In this document: positions 1 through 5,339 of the stretch, one piece after another
How positions within the stretch are numbered: position 1 is the stretch's first letter
How the letters are laid out: every line of letters begins with the position of its first letter
Origin: Pseudomonadota bacterium
Lineage (GTDB): Bacteria > Myxococcota > Myxococcia > Myxococcales > Anaeromyxobacteraceae
Direction of reading: 5' to 3'
DNA: 6,044 bases
Assembly: GCA_023419875.1 (NCBI GenBank)
Contig: JAEZXM010000319.1
Location: forward strand, 1 to 6,044
Position numbers and translations under genes: made by a program
The notes under the pieces: generated by a model
Told to the model about the DNA's origin: nothing
Seen by the model: only the letters and a program-made list of their open reading frames with translations
Databases searched by the model: none

Positions 1-490
1 GCTCGGTGGTGAACACGGCCGGGGCCGCGGCCGAAAGCGGAGGGGGAGCGCCCATGCCCGTCGCGGGCGCGGGCATCACCGGCGCCACGCCGCCGCCGAC
101 GAGTCCCGAGCCCACGTGGCGCTCGACGACCACGAGCGGCTTCGAGAGCACCTCGTTGCGGGAGAGCGCGCGCTCCGCCCCCGCGACCGCCGCGAGCGGC
201 TCCACCACCTCGCGCGCAGGCGCGACCATCACCACCCGGATGCCGACGCGGGCGGCGTTTGCCGCGGTGGTCAGGGCGGTGCCCCAGCTCCCGTCGGGCG
301 AGGCGGGGAGGAGCAGGACGATGACGTGCGGGGCGGCCACGCGGACGAACGCGTCGAGGTCCGCCGGCCCGGGCAGGCAGAACACCGCGTAACCTGCACG
401 GTCGAGGTGCAGGTGCAGGGCGATGGAGACGTCCGCGTCCGAGCCGACCAGGAGAACGCGAGACGCCGTGGGGGCGCCCGCGGAGCTCAC
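1..490 (-). CDS. CheY-like pseudo-receiver protein, 3' part missing (window edge)
   Basis: The gene reads leftward from a GTG and is open for 163 codons to the window edge, so its C-terminus is not visible. The N-terminal ~125 residues follow the CheY receiver pattern: a first beta strand (RVLLVGSDAD, residues 11-20), an alternating alpha/beta layout, a strand near 56-61 (VIVLLLP), a strand VVMVAPA near 86-92, and the terminal SKPL with Lys117, which matches the conserved receiver Lys. The phospho-acceptor Asp is absent: where receivers have D-x-x-(M/L)-P this protein has VLLLP. The acidic pair is shifted to Asp18/Asp20, and the usual Thr/Ser is Ala90. It therefore probably cannot be phosphorylated in the normal way and may act as a binding or scaffold domain. 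Residues 130-163 are rich in Ala, Pro and Gly, like a linker to another domain outside the window. The start overlaps the stop of the upstream pilus ATPase gene (GTGA), indicating coupled translation. The fold is fairly likely; the partner is unknown. Confidence 0.7.
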   Translation of the reverse strand, partial: MSSAGAPTASRVLLVGSDADVSIALHLHLDRAGYAVFCLPGPADLDAFVRVAAPHVIVLLLPASPDGSWGTALTTAANAARVGIRVVMVAPAREVVEPLAAVAGAERALSRNEVLSKPLVVVERHVGSGLVGGGVAPVMPAPATGMGAPPPLSAAAPAVFTTE

Positions 491-1596
491 GTCGGCCGGC
501 CTCCCGTCTCGATCAGGATCCGCCGCTCCAGATCGGCACGGTTGGTGGCGTTGGCGAGGGCGGTGTCGAGGCCGATCCGCTTCGTCTCGTGCAGCCGGTA
601 GAGGTACTGGTCGAAGCTGTGCATGCCCAGGTCGGCGCCGGCCTGGTCCATGTAGTTCCTGAGCTCGGTCCCCTTCGACTCCCGGATCATCTCGCGGACG
701 GTGGTGGTCGCGAGCAGCGCCTCCACCGCGGGGATGAGCCCAGTGGCGTCGGCGCGCATCAGGAGCCGGAGCGCGAGCGCCGCCTGGAGGTTGTCGGCCA
801 GCCGGGCCCGGACGCTCTCCTGCTCGTCCGCGGGGAAGAGTCCGACGATCCGGCCGATGGCGCGGGGGACGTCCGGGGTGTGGAGCGAGGTGATGACGAG
901 GTGCCCGGTCTCCGCCGCCTTGAGGCAGATGTCCGCCGCCTCGCGATCGCGGAGCTCACCGACCATGATGATGTCCGGGTCCTGGCGGAGCGCGGCCTTG
1001 AGTGCGTCGGTGTAGCTCGCCGTGTCGGAGCCCACCTCGCGCTGGATGACGAGCCCCTTGCCGCCGGAGAAGATGAACTCGATCGGATCCTCCACGGTCA
1101 CGACGTGGAGCCGCTCCTGCTGGATGACGTGGTTGATGATGCTGGCGATGGTGGTGGACTTCCCGTTCCCGGTCGCGCCGGTCACGACCACGAGCCCGCG
1201 CCGCGCCTCGGCGATGGTCCGGATCACCGGCGGCAGGTTGAGCGAGTCGAACTCCGCGATCTGGAAGGGGATGGTCCGCATCACCGCGCCCCAGCTCCCG
1301 CGCTGCTTGAAGATGGAGGCGCGGAAGCGGGACACGCCGGGCAGCGAGTAGCTCCGGTCCACCTCGCGGAAGTCGAGCGGCGTGAACCCCGAGCCGGGCG
1401 CCTGGAGCACGAAGTTGGCGATCGCCTCGGTGTCGGCGTGCGTGAGCGGCGGGTACTTCGCCGCCAGCAGCTCCCCGAACACCCGGTAGGTGGGCGGGTA
1501 GCCGACCTCGAAGTGGACGTCGCTCGCCTGCCGCTTCACCGCGAGCTGAAGAAACGAGTGGAACATCTCCTCGCTGAGAGGGCCGTGGCCTTCCAT
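487..1596 (-). CDS. PilT/PilU-family type IV pilus retraction ATPase
   Basis: This encodes a 369-residue cytoplasmic hexameric motor ATPase of the secretion-NTPase superfamily. Such proteins depolymerise type IV pili for twitching motility. Visible signatures in order are: a PilT N-terminal domain with ASDVHFEVG (24-32), AVMRTIP (104-110), Walker A GATGNGKS (140-147), Asp box TVEDPIEF (167-174), Walker B DPDIIMVGELRDRE (206-219, catalytic Glu214) and His box GHLVITSLHT (231-240). All motor motifs look intact, and the length suits PilT (about 345) or PilU (about 380). Walker A has Asn where PilT usually has Ser. The C-terminal stretch (VREMIRES at 300-307, LGMHSFDQ at 323-330, then a TNRADLERRI tail) resembles PilU more than PilT, so pilT versus pilU is left open. 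The first ATG is used; Met11 aligns with the usual PilT N-terminus but has GAGGAG immediately against it, too close for a normal ribosome site. No other pilus genes are visible, and the only cotranscribed neighbour is the pseudo-receiver. Confidence 0.93.
   Translation of the reverse strand: MEGHGPLSEEMFHSFLQLAVKRQASDVHFEVGYPPTYRVFGELLAAKYPPLTHADTEAIANFVLQAPGSGFTPLDFREVDRSYSLPGVSRFRASIFKQRGSWGAVMRTIPFQIAEFDSLNLPPVIRTIAEARRGLVVVTGATGNGKSTTIASIINHVIQQERLHVVTVEDPIEFIFSGGKGLVIQREVGSDTASYTDALKAALRQDPDIIMVGELRDREAADICLKAAETGHLVITSLHTPDVPRAIGRIVGLFPADEQESVRARLADNLQAALALRLLMRADATGLIPAVEALLATTTVREMIRESKGTELRNYMDQAGADLGMHSFDQYLYRLHETKRIGLDTALANATNRADLERRILIETGGRPT
500..505 (-). promoter_or_regulatory. 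Shine-Dalgarno site for the pseudo-receiver gene
   Basis: Read on the minus strand this is GGGAGG, followed by 9 nt and then the GTG at 490-488. It lies inside the end of the pilus ATPase gene. It decides the GTG start, because the nearby in-frame codons upstream include no other start with comparable spacing. Confidence 0.6.
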
Positions 1597-1603
1597 GCGC
1601 GGG

Positions 1604-1632
1604 AGTCTACAGCGGACGGGAGAAAGAGGGCA
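1604..1632 (-). promoter_or_regulatory. Possible promoter for the pilus ATPase operon
   Basis: On the minus strand TAGACT (1609-1604) matches four of six bases of the -10 consensus and ends 7 nt before the ATG. The hexamer 17 nt upstream, TGCCCT (1632-1627), is a poor -35. No Shine-Dalgarno sequence lies between this site and the start, so if it is used the transcript would be leaderless or nearly so. This is a weak pattern match only. Confidence 0.22.
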
Positions 1633-1668
1633 GGGCGCGGCGGACGGAGCACGGGCGCCTCCTCGCCG

Positions 1669-1706
1669 CTCCCACGATCACGCCCGGCCCGCTCCGCCCG
1701 TGGGAG
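1669..1706. repeat. 8-bp inverted repeat in the divergent intergenic region, candidate operator
   Basis: CTCCCACG (1669-1676) and CGTGGGAG (1699-1706) are perfect reverse complements. They are separated by 22 bp, so their centres are 30 bp apart, about three helical turns. The repeat sits between the two divergent starts, upstream of the candidate promoter of the glycosyltransferase gene. A dimeric regulator could bind here, but in such GC-rich DNA an 8-bp inverted repeat may arise by chance. Confidence 0.3.
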
Positions 1707-1729
1707 GGCCCGGCCGGCGGGGCCACAGG

Positions 1730-1758
1730 TGGTCAGCTCCATCACCCCTCCCTACGTT
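1730..1758 (+). promoter_or_regulatory. Possible promoter for the glycosyltransferase/debranching operon
   Basis: TGGTCA (1730-1735, four of six matches to TTGACA) is followed after 17 bp by TACGTT (1753-1758, three of six matches to TATAAT, and a fit to TANNNT). The ATG follows 7 nt later. Only a GGGG run directly against the ATG lies between, which is too close to serve as a ribosome site. The spacing is right and this is the only AT-leaning spot in the region, but the match is modest. Confidence 0.33.
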
Positions 1759-1765
1759 TTGGGGC

Positions 1766-2839
1766 ATGCGGATCGCGATGGTCTCCACGCCGTTCGTCGC
1801 CGTGCCGCCGCGGGGGTACGGCGGGACGGAGCTCGTCGTCGACACGCTGACGCGGGCCCTCGAGCGCGCCGGCCACGAGGTGGTGGTGTTCGCGACCGGT
1901 GACTCGCGGTCGAGGCGGCTCCGCGCGTTCTTCCCGAAGGCGGTCTGGCCGCCCGATCCGAACAGCGAGCTCTTGCACTGCCGGTTCGCGGCCCGCGAGA
2001 TCCAGGCGGGCGGGTTCGACGTGGTCCATGCCCACGTGCCCTCGATGGTCGCCCTCGCGCCGGGCCTGCCGGCGCCCACCGTCTACACGCTCCACCACCA
2101 CCGCCAGCCCGGGCTCTCCGCCCTCTATCGCCGCGTGCCGGGCGTGCGCCACGTCGCCATCTCCGCGCGGCAGGCCGAGCTCTCCGACCCGCCGGCGCGC
2201 GACGTCGTCCACCACGGCCTCGACCCGGAGAGCTACCCCGAGGTCGGGCCCGGCGGCGACGAGGCCTTCTTCCTGGGGCGGCTCTCGCGCGTGAAGGCGC
2301 CCGACGTGGCGATCGAGGCGGCGCGCCTCGCCGGGCTGCCCATCGTGGTCGCCGGCAGGCTGCATCCGCAGGACGATGGGCCGGAGTGGCAGCTCGAGGT
2401 GCGGGCCGCCATGGCCGAGCCCCACGTCCGGTGGATCCGGGAGGCCGACCTCTCGGCGAAGCGCCGCCAGTTCGCGCGGAGCAGGGCCCTGCTCGTGCCG
2501 CTCCGGTGGGAGGAGCCCTTCGGGCTGGTGATGATCGAGGCCCTGCTCGCCGGGTGTCCGGTGATCGCGTTCCCGCACGGCGCCGCCCCGGAGATCGTCG
2601 AGCAGGGCGACACCGGGTTCCTGGTCCGGAACACGCACGAGATGGCTGCCGCGCTCCGGGAGGTCGCCTTGCTCGACCGTCCGGCCATCCAGGCGCGTGC
2701 CCGGGAGCGGTTCTCCGCGGACCGCATGGCGGAGCGCTACCTGGCCGTCTATCGATCGGCGCGGGCGGAGCGGCCTCAGGGCCGCACCCGGCCCTCGATC
2801 GCCTCCGGGGAGAGCGGATGGACGACGCAGGTGCAGTGA
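1766..2839 (+). CDS. GT4-type (GT-B fold) glycosyltransferase
   Basis: This encodes a 357-residue cytosolic, retaining-type sugar transferase that would move a sugar from a nucleotide-sugar donor to an acceptor. The N-terminal Rossmann half opens MRIAMVSTPF and carries the glycine loop RGYGGTELV (16-24), then DVVHAHVPS (85-93), typical of GT4 proteins. The C-terminal half has FLGRLSRVKAPD (169-180), IVVAGRL (193-199) and the donor-site E-x7-E motif EPFGLVMIE (Glu250 and Glu258), followed by GCPVIAFPHGAAPEIV (263-278). The length is close to the family norm and nothing is missing. The ATG at 1766 is chosen because the family's first beta strand begins there; the frame stays open to an ATG at 1595, but that extension is Arg/Pro-rich shadow sequence overlapping the divergent gene's start. 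The last 22 nt overlap the next gene in another frame, so the two are very probably one operon. Donor and acceptor cannot be told from the sequence. Confidence 0.9.
   Translation: MRIAMVSTPFVAVPPRGYGGTELVVDTLTRALERAGHEVVVFATGDSRSRRLRAFFPKAVWPPDPNSELLHCRFAAREIQAGGFDVVHAHVPSMVALAPGLPAPTVYTLHHHRQPGLSALYRRVPGVRHVAISARQAELSDPPARDVVHHGLDPESYPEVGPGGDEAFFLGRLSRVKAPDVAIEAARLAGLPIVVAGRLHPQDDGPEWQLEVRAAMAEPHVRWIREADLSAKRRQFARSRALLVPLRWEEPFGLVMIEALLAGCPVIAFPHGAAPEIVEQGDTGFLVRNTHEMAAALREVALLDRPAIQARARERFSADRMAERYLAVYRSARAERPQGRTRPSIASGESGWTTQVQ
2807..2812 (+). promoter_or_regulatory. Shine-Dalgarno site for the debranching enzyme gene
   Basis: GGGGAG lies 5 nt before the ATG at 2818, inside the end of the glycosyltransferase gene. 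It supports that ATG over the in-frame upstream ATG at 2386, which lies deep within the preceding gene. Confidence 0.6.
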
Positions 2840-5073
2840 GCCGGACCTCGCCCGAGGAGCTGCTCGGGTACCGCGACCCGTCGGAGCAGCCCGAGGCCAC
2901 CGGCGTCGACAAGCTCGTCTTGAAGCGCGGGAACCTGTTCCTGGTCGCGAACCGCCTCGGCGACGTCACCCCCGCGGGCGCGCGCGACCTCGGCCTCTTC
3001 CTGACCGACACGCGCCACCTCTCCGCCTGGCGCCTCTCCGTGAAGGGCGGCCCTCCGCTCTGCCTCTCCTCGCAGGTCTCGCAGGACTACGTGGCCCAGA
3101 TCGACTTCACGGTCACGAGCCTCCACGAGGGCGACCTGCTCGGCCGGGAGCCCGTCAACTACGTTCACCTGCGCCGGGACATGCTCATCGACGACGTCCT
3201 CGTCGACCGGCTCACGCTCGCCAACTTCCTGGGCCACCGGGTGGAGGGCTGGATCGAGCTCGCCTGGGCTTCCGACTTCGCTGACGTGTTCGAGATCCGC
3301 GGCGCCCGGCGGGAAGCCCGCGGCGTCTACCACGTCCCGCGGGTGGAGGCGGACCGGGTGATCCTGCGCTACGAGGGCCTGGACGGCCGGCGCTACGCGA
3401 CGGAGATCCGCGTCGAGGGCGCCGGGCGTGGGGACCGCGGCTTCCGGATCGCCGAGCTCGGCGGGGGCCGGGCGCGCGTCCGCGTCGAGCTCGCCCCCGC
3501 GGAGCGCGCCGAGGTGGCGTTCGTGGTCGCGGCGGGGATCGAGCGGGGCGCGCCGGGCCGGGTGCGGGGGATCGACGAGGAGCGGCCGGTGCCGCGCGGT
3601 GCCTCGCGGACGTTCGAGGAGCGGGCCGAGGAGACGCGCGAGGCCTACCGCGCGTACGCGGGCTCGGCCACGCGGTTCAAGTCGAACCAGCTCCTCTTCG
3701 CGGAGGCGCTCGCCCAGGCGGTGGCCGACCTCAAGGCGCTCACCGTCTACCACTTCGGACACCCCGTCATCTCCGCCGGGATCCCCTGGTACAGCTGTCC
3801 CTTCGGCCGCGACGCGCTCGTCACCGGCTACGAGGCGCTCACCGCGGTGCCCGAGGTGGCCCGCGACGCCCTTCGCTTCCTCGCCCGGCTCCAGAGCGAG
3901 GCGGACGATCCCGAGCACGACGCGGAGCCCGGCAAGATCCCGCACGAGATCCGGTTCGGCGAGATGGCCGCCGCCGGCGAGGTGCCGCACACACCGTACT
4001 TCGGGTCGGCGGACGCGACGCCGCTCTTCCTCGTGCTCCTCTCCGAGTACGACCTGTGGACGGACGACCGCCGGACGGTCGGCGAGCTCCTGCCGCACGC
4101 GGAGCGCGCGCTCGCCTGGATCGAGGCTGCCTGCGCGCGCGGCGGCGGGCTCGTCGCGTATCACCGGCGCACGCCGCACGGCCTGCGCAACCAGGGCTGG
4201 AAGGACAGCCACGACGGCGTCCCGTTCGCCGACGGTCGCCCCGCCGAGCCGCCGATCGCGCTCGTCGAGGTGCAGGGCTACGCCATCGACGCGCGGCGGC
4301 GGATGGCCGCGCTGTTCGAGCGCGTCGGCCGGCAGGCCGAGGCGCAGGCGCTCCGGGCTGCCGCACGGGCGCACGCGGAAGCTCTCGAGGAGCGGTTCTG
4401 GATGGAGGATCGGGGGACGTACGCGATCGCCCTCGACGGCGGCGGGCGCAAGGTGGACGCGGTGACCTCGAACCCGGGCCACCTGCTCTTCTCGCGCGCC
4501 GCCCGCGAGGACCGCGCCGAGCGGGTGGCGGCAACGCTGCTCGCGCCGGCGATGTGGAGCGGGTGGGGCATTCGCACGCTGGGCGCGGGCCAGCTCGCGT
4601 ACAACCCGCTCTCGTACCACGACGGCACCGTCTGGCCGCACGACAACGCCCTGTGCGCGATGGGGCTCGCCCACGCGCGGCGCACGGGCGAGGCGGGCCA
4701 GGTGCTCTCCGGCCTGTGGGATGCAGCCCAGCACTTCCGCCGCCTGCGCCTCCCCGAGCTCTTCTGCGGGCTCTCCCGGGAGCGCGGTCAGTTCCCCGTG
4801 CACTACCCCGTCGCGTGCTCGCCGCAGGCCTGGTCTTCGGCAGCCTGGTTCCTCCTCGTGCGCGCGGCGCTCGGCCTCTACGCCGACGCGCCCAACCGCG
4901 AGCTCCGCGTCGAGCACCCCCGCCTGCCGCCGTGGCTCGACGAGCTCACGCTCGAGAACCTCCGCGTCGGCGACGCGCGGGTCACGCTGCGGTTCCTGCG
5001 CGGGCCGACCGGCGCGTTCGCGGAGGTGCTCGCAAAGGAGGGCGGCGAGCTGCGGGTGCGGATCGAGGTGTGA
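2818..5073 (+). CDS. Glycogen-debranching-type glycoside hydrolase (amylo-alpha-1,6-glucosidase-like)
   Basis: This is a 751-residue enzyme with two parts. Residues about 30-245 look like the N-terminal beta domain of bacterial debranching-type proteins (GDE_N_bis type): LKRGNLFLV (35-43), GLFLTDTRHLSAWRL (59-73) and LCLSSQ (81-86). Residues about 285-685 form an (alpha/alpha)6-barrel-type catalytic domain: GIPWYSCPFGRDAL (321-334), EPGKIPHEIRFGEMA (370-384), NQGWKDSHDG (458-467, whose acidic residues are likely catalytic candidates), EVQGYAIDA (484-492), GWGIRTL (582-588), a run at 595-611 containing YHDGTVWPHDN, and ACSPQAWSSAAW (666-677). A short beta tail closes the protein. No signal peptide is seen, so it is probably cytosolic. 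Family members are usually annotated as releasing glucose from alpha-1,6 branches, but related barrels act on other glycosides such as mannosylglycerate, so the substrate is not certain. The start is set by the upstream GGGGAG and the conserved N-terminus. The 22-nt overlap with the glycosyltransferase gene points to coupled translation. Confidence 0.88.
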   Translation: MDDAGAVSRTSPEELLGYRDPSEQPEATGVDKLVLKRGNLFLVANRLGDVTPAGARDLGLFLTDTRHLSAWRLSVKGGPPLCLSSQVSQDYVAQIDFTVTSLHEGDLLGREPVNYVHLRRDMLIDDVLVDRLTLANFLGHRVEGWIELAWASDFADVFEIRGARREARGVYHVPRVEADRVILRYEGLDGRRYATEIRVEGAGRGDRGFRIAELGGGRARVRVELAPAERAEVAFVVAAGIERGAPGRVRGIDEERPVPRGASRTFEERAEETREAYRAYAGSATRFKSNQLLFAEALAQAVADLKALTVYHFGHPVISAGIPWYSCPFGRDALVTGYEALTAVPEVARDALRFLARLQSEADDPEHDAEPGKIPHEIRFGEMAAAGEVPHTPYFGSADATPLFLVLLSEYDLWTDDRRTVGELLPHAERALAWIEAACARGGGLVAYHRRTPHGLRNQGWKDSHDGVPFADGRPAEPPIALVEVQGYAIDARRRMAALFERVGRQAEAQALRAAARAHAEALEERFWMEDRGTYAIALDGGGRKVDAVTSNPGHLLFSRAAREDRAERVAATLLAPAMWSGWGIRTLGAGQLAYNPLSYHDGTVWPHDNALCAMGLAHARRTGEAGQVLSGLWDAAQHFRRLRLPELFCGLSRERGQFPVHYPVACSPQAWSSAAWFLLVRAALGLYADAPNRELRVEHPRLPPWLDELTLENLRVGDARVTLRFLRGPTGAFAEVLAKEGGELRVRIEV

Positions 5074-5082
5074 CGCAGGACC

Positions 5083-5098
5083 GTGCCGGCGCCAGCAC
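5083..5098. repeat. Near-perfect 16-nt palindrome just after the debranching gene
   Basis: The two halves GTGCCGGC and GCCAGCAC match as reverse complements except for one C/A position. It begins 9 nt after the stop codon. It could be a weak transcript-end hairpin or a protein site, but there is no T-run after it. Confidence 0.3.
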
Positions 5099-5127
5099 AC
5101 GAAGCACGGTGGGGTGCAGGGAGGGGG

Positions 5128-5165
5128 CCCCAGCGAAGCTGGGGGAGGGGCGCAGCCCCTCCCCC
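5128..5165. repeat. Two overlapping, mutually exclusive hairpins
   Basis: The first hairpin is CCCCAGC (5128-5134), loop GAA, GCTGGGG (5138-5144). The second is GGGGGAGGGGC (5141-5151), loop GCA, GCCCCTCCCCC (5155-5165), an 11-bp stem without mismatch. They share 5141-5144, so a single strand can form only one at a time, as in an attenuator. The second lacks a T-run after it and so is not a classical intrinsic terminator, although it would be a strong barrier in RNA. The motif style is also compatible with a dispersed repeat. Confidence 0.55.
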
Positions 5166-5170
5166 GCGGG

Positions 5171-5196
5171 GCAGCCGCGCGCAGCCGCGAAGCGGC
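5171..5196. repeat. Tandem 10-bp repeat running into a GCGAAGC hairpin
   Basis: GCAGCCGCGC (5171-5180) is followed directly by GCAGCCGCGA (5181-5190), two copies differing only in the last base. The second copy leads into GCCGC (5184-5188), loop GAA, GCGGC (5192-5196). The core GCGAAGC is the same mini-hairpin core as in the hairpin at 5128-5144, and d(GCGAAGC) is known as an unusually stable DNA mini-hairpin. Confidence 0.45.
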
Positions 5197-5211
5197 GAGC
5201 ACGGCGCAGGG

Positions 5212-5259
5212 CCCCGCGTGTCGGGGTGGGGCCGTCAATGGGACGGCGCCTGCGGCGCC
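5212..5259. repeat. Three short hairpins in series
   Basis: The hairpins are CCCCG (5212-5216) with CGGGG (5222-5226); GCCGTC (5231-5236) with GACGGC (5242-5247); and GGCGCC (5245-5250) with GGCGCC (5254-5259). The last two overlap by three bases. CGGCGCCT also occurs as a direct repeat at 5244-5251 and 5253-5260. Each alone is short for this base composition, and their value lies in the clustering. Confidence 0.35.
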
Positions 5260-5290
5260 TATGGGCTCTGCCCGTGGGGCGGGGCGGCAC

Positions 5291-5314
5291 GCCCCGTGAA
5301 GATCTTCACGGGGC
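5291..5314. repeat. Perfect 24-nt palindrome
   Basis: The left half GCCCCGTGAAGA (5291-5302) is exactly the reverse complement of the right half TCTTCACGGGGC (5303-5314), with no central spacer. The middle, GTGAAGATCTTCAC, is AT-richer than the surroundings, which is unusual for a chance palindrome here. It begins about 50 bp before the acyltransferase start. It could bind a dimeric regulator, be the core of a dispersed repeat, or form a cruciform. A small hairpin (5280-5296) and a larger one (5310-5329) compete with its two flanks. Confidence 0.6.
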
Positions 5315-5329
5315 CGGACGCCCGGCCCC
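5310..5329. repeat. 8-bp GC hairpin next to the acyltransferase start
   Basis: GGGGCCGG (5310-5317), loop ACGC, CCGGCCCC (5322-5329) form a perfect stem ending 10 nt before the ATG at 5340. The left arm overlaps the right edge of the 24-nt palindrome, so the two cannot form together on one strand. In RNA it would sit where a ribosome site is expected and could limit initiation. Confidence 0.5.
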
Positions 5330-5339
5330 ACCTTCGCGA

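Larger units (their letters stand above)
5100..5336. repeat. Densely structured intergenic element with imperfect terminal inverted repeats
   Basis: The 266 bases between the debranching gene and the acyltransferase gene hold no convincing coding sequence but are packed with inverted repeats. The left end has CGAAG (5100-5104), a short insert, then GGTGGGG (5108-5114). The right end is CCCCACCTTCG (5326-5336), the reverse complement of CGAAGGTGGGG, so the ends can pair with a 3-4 nt bulge. Inside lie at least eight further hairpin-capable repeats, several overlapping so that only one of each pair can form. This could be a dispersed intergenic repeat of the REP/MITE kind, a structured RNA, or a leader controlling the acyltransferase gene. 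No transposase or tandem-array pattern is present. The structure is seen directly; the function is unknown. Confidence 0.5.

Noticed and set aside
1595..1765. N-terminal extension of the glycosyltransferase from an earlier ATG
   Set aside because: The 57 extra residues are Arg/Gly/Pro-rich, overlap the divergent gene's start, and precede the conserved first strand MRIAMVSTPF.
589..1902. 437-codon plus-strand open frame opposite the pilus ATPase
   Set aside because: It lies antisense to an intact PilT-like gene, crosses the divergent promoter region into the glycosyltransferase gene, and has no recognisable motifs.
5141..5165. Rho-independent terminator after the debranching gene
   Set aside because: The stem is strong, but it is followed by CGCGGGG with no T-run, so it does not fit a classical intrinsic terminator.
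2776..5331. Very long minus-strand open frame opposite the debranching enzyme
   Set aside because: It is antisense to a gene with clear family motifs, its translation is Arg/Ala/Pro/Glu-rich low-complexity sequence without recognisable domains, and such mirror frames are expected at this GC content.
5100..5336. CRISPR array or tRNA gene in the structured gap
   Set aside because: There are no regularly spaced direct repeats with unique spacers, and no cloverleaf with a T-arm GTTCRA-type motif was found.
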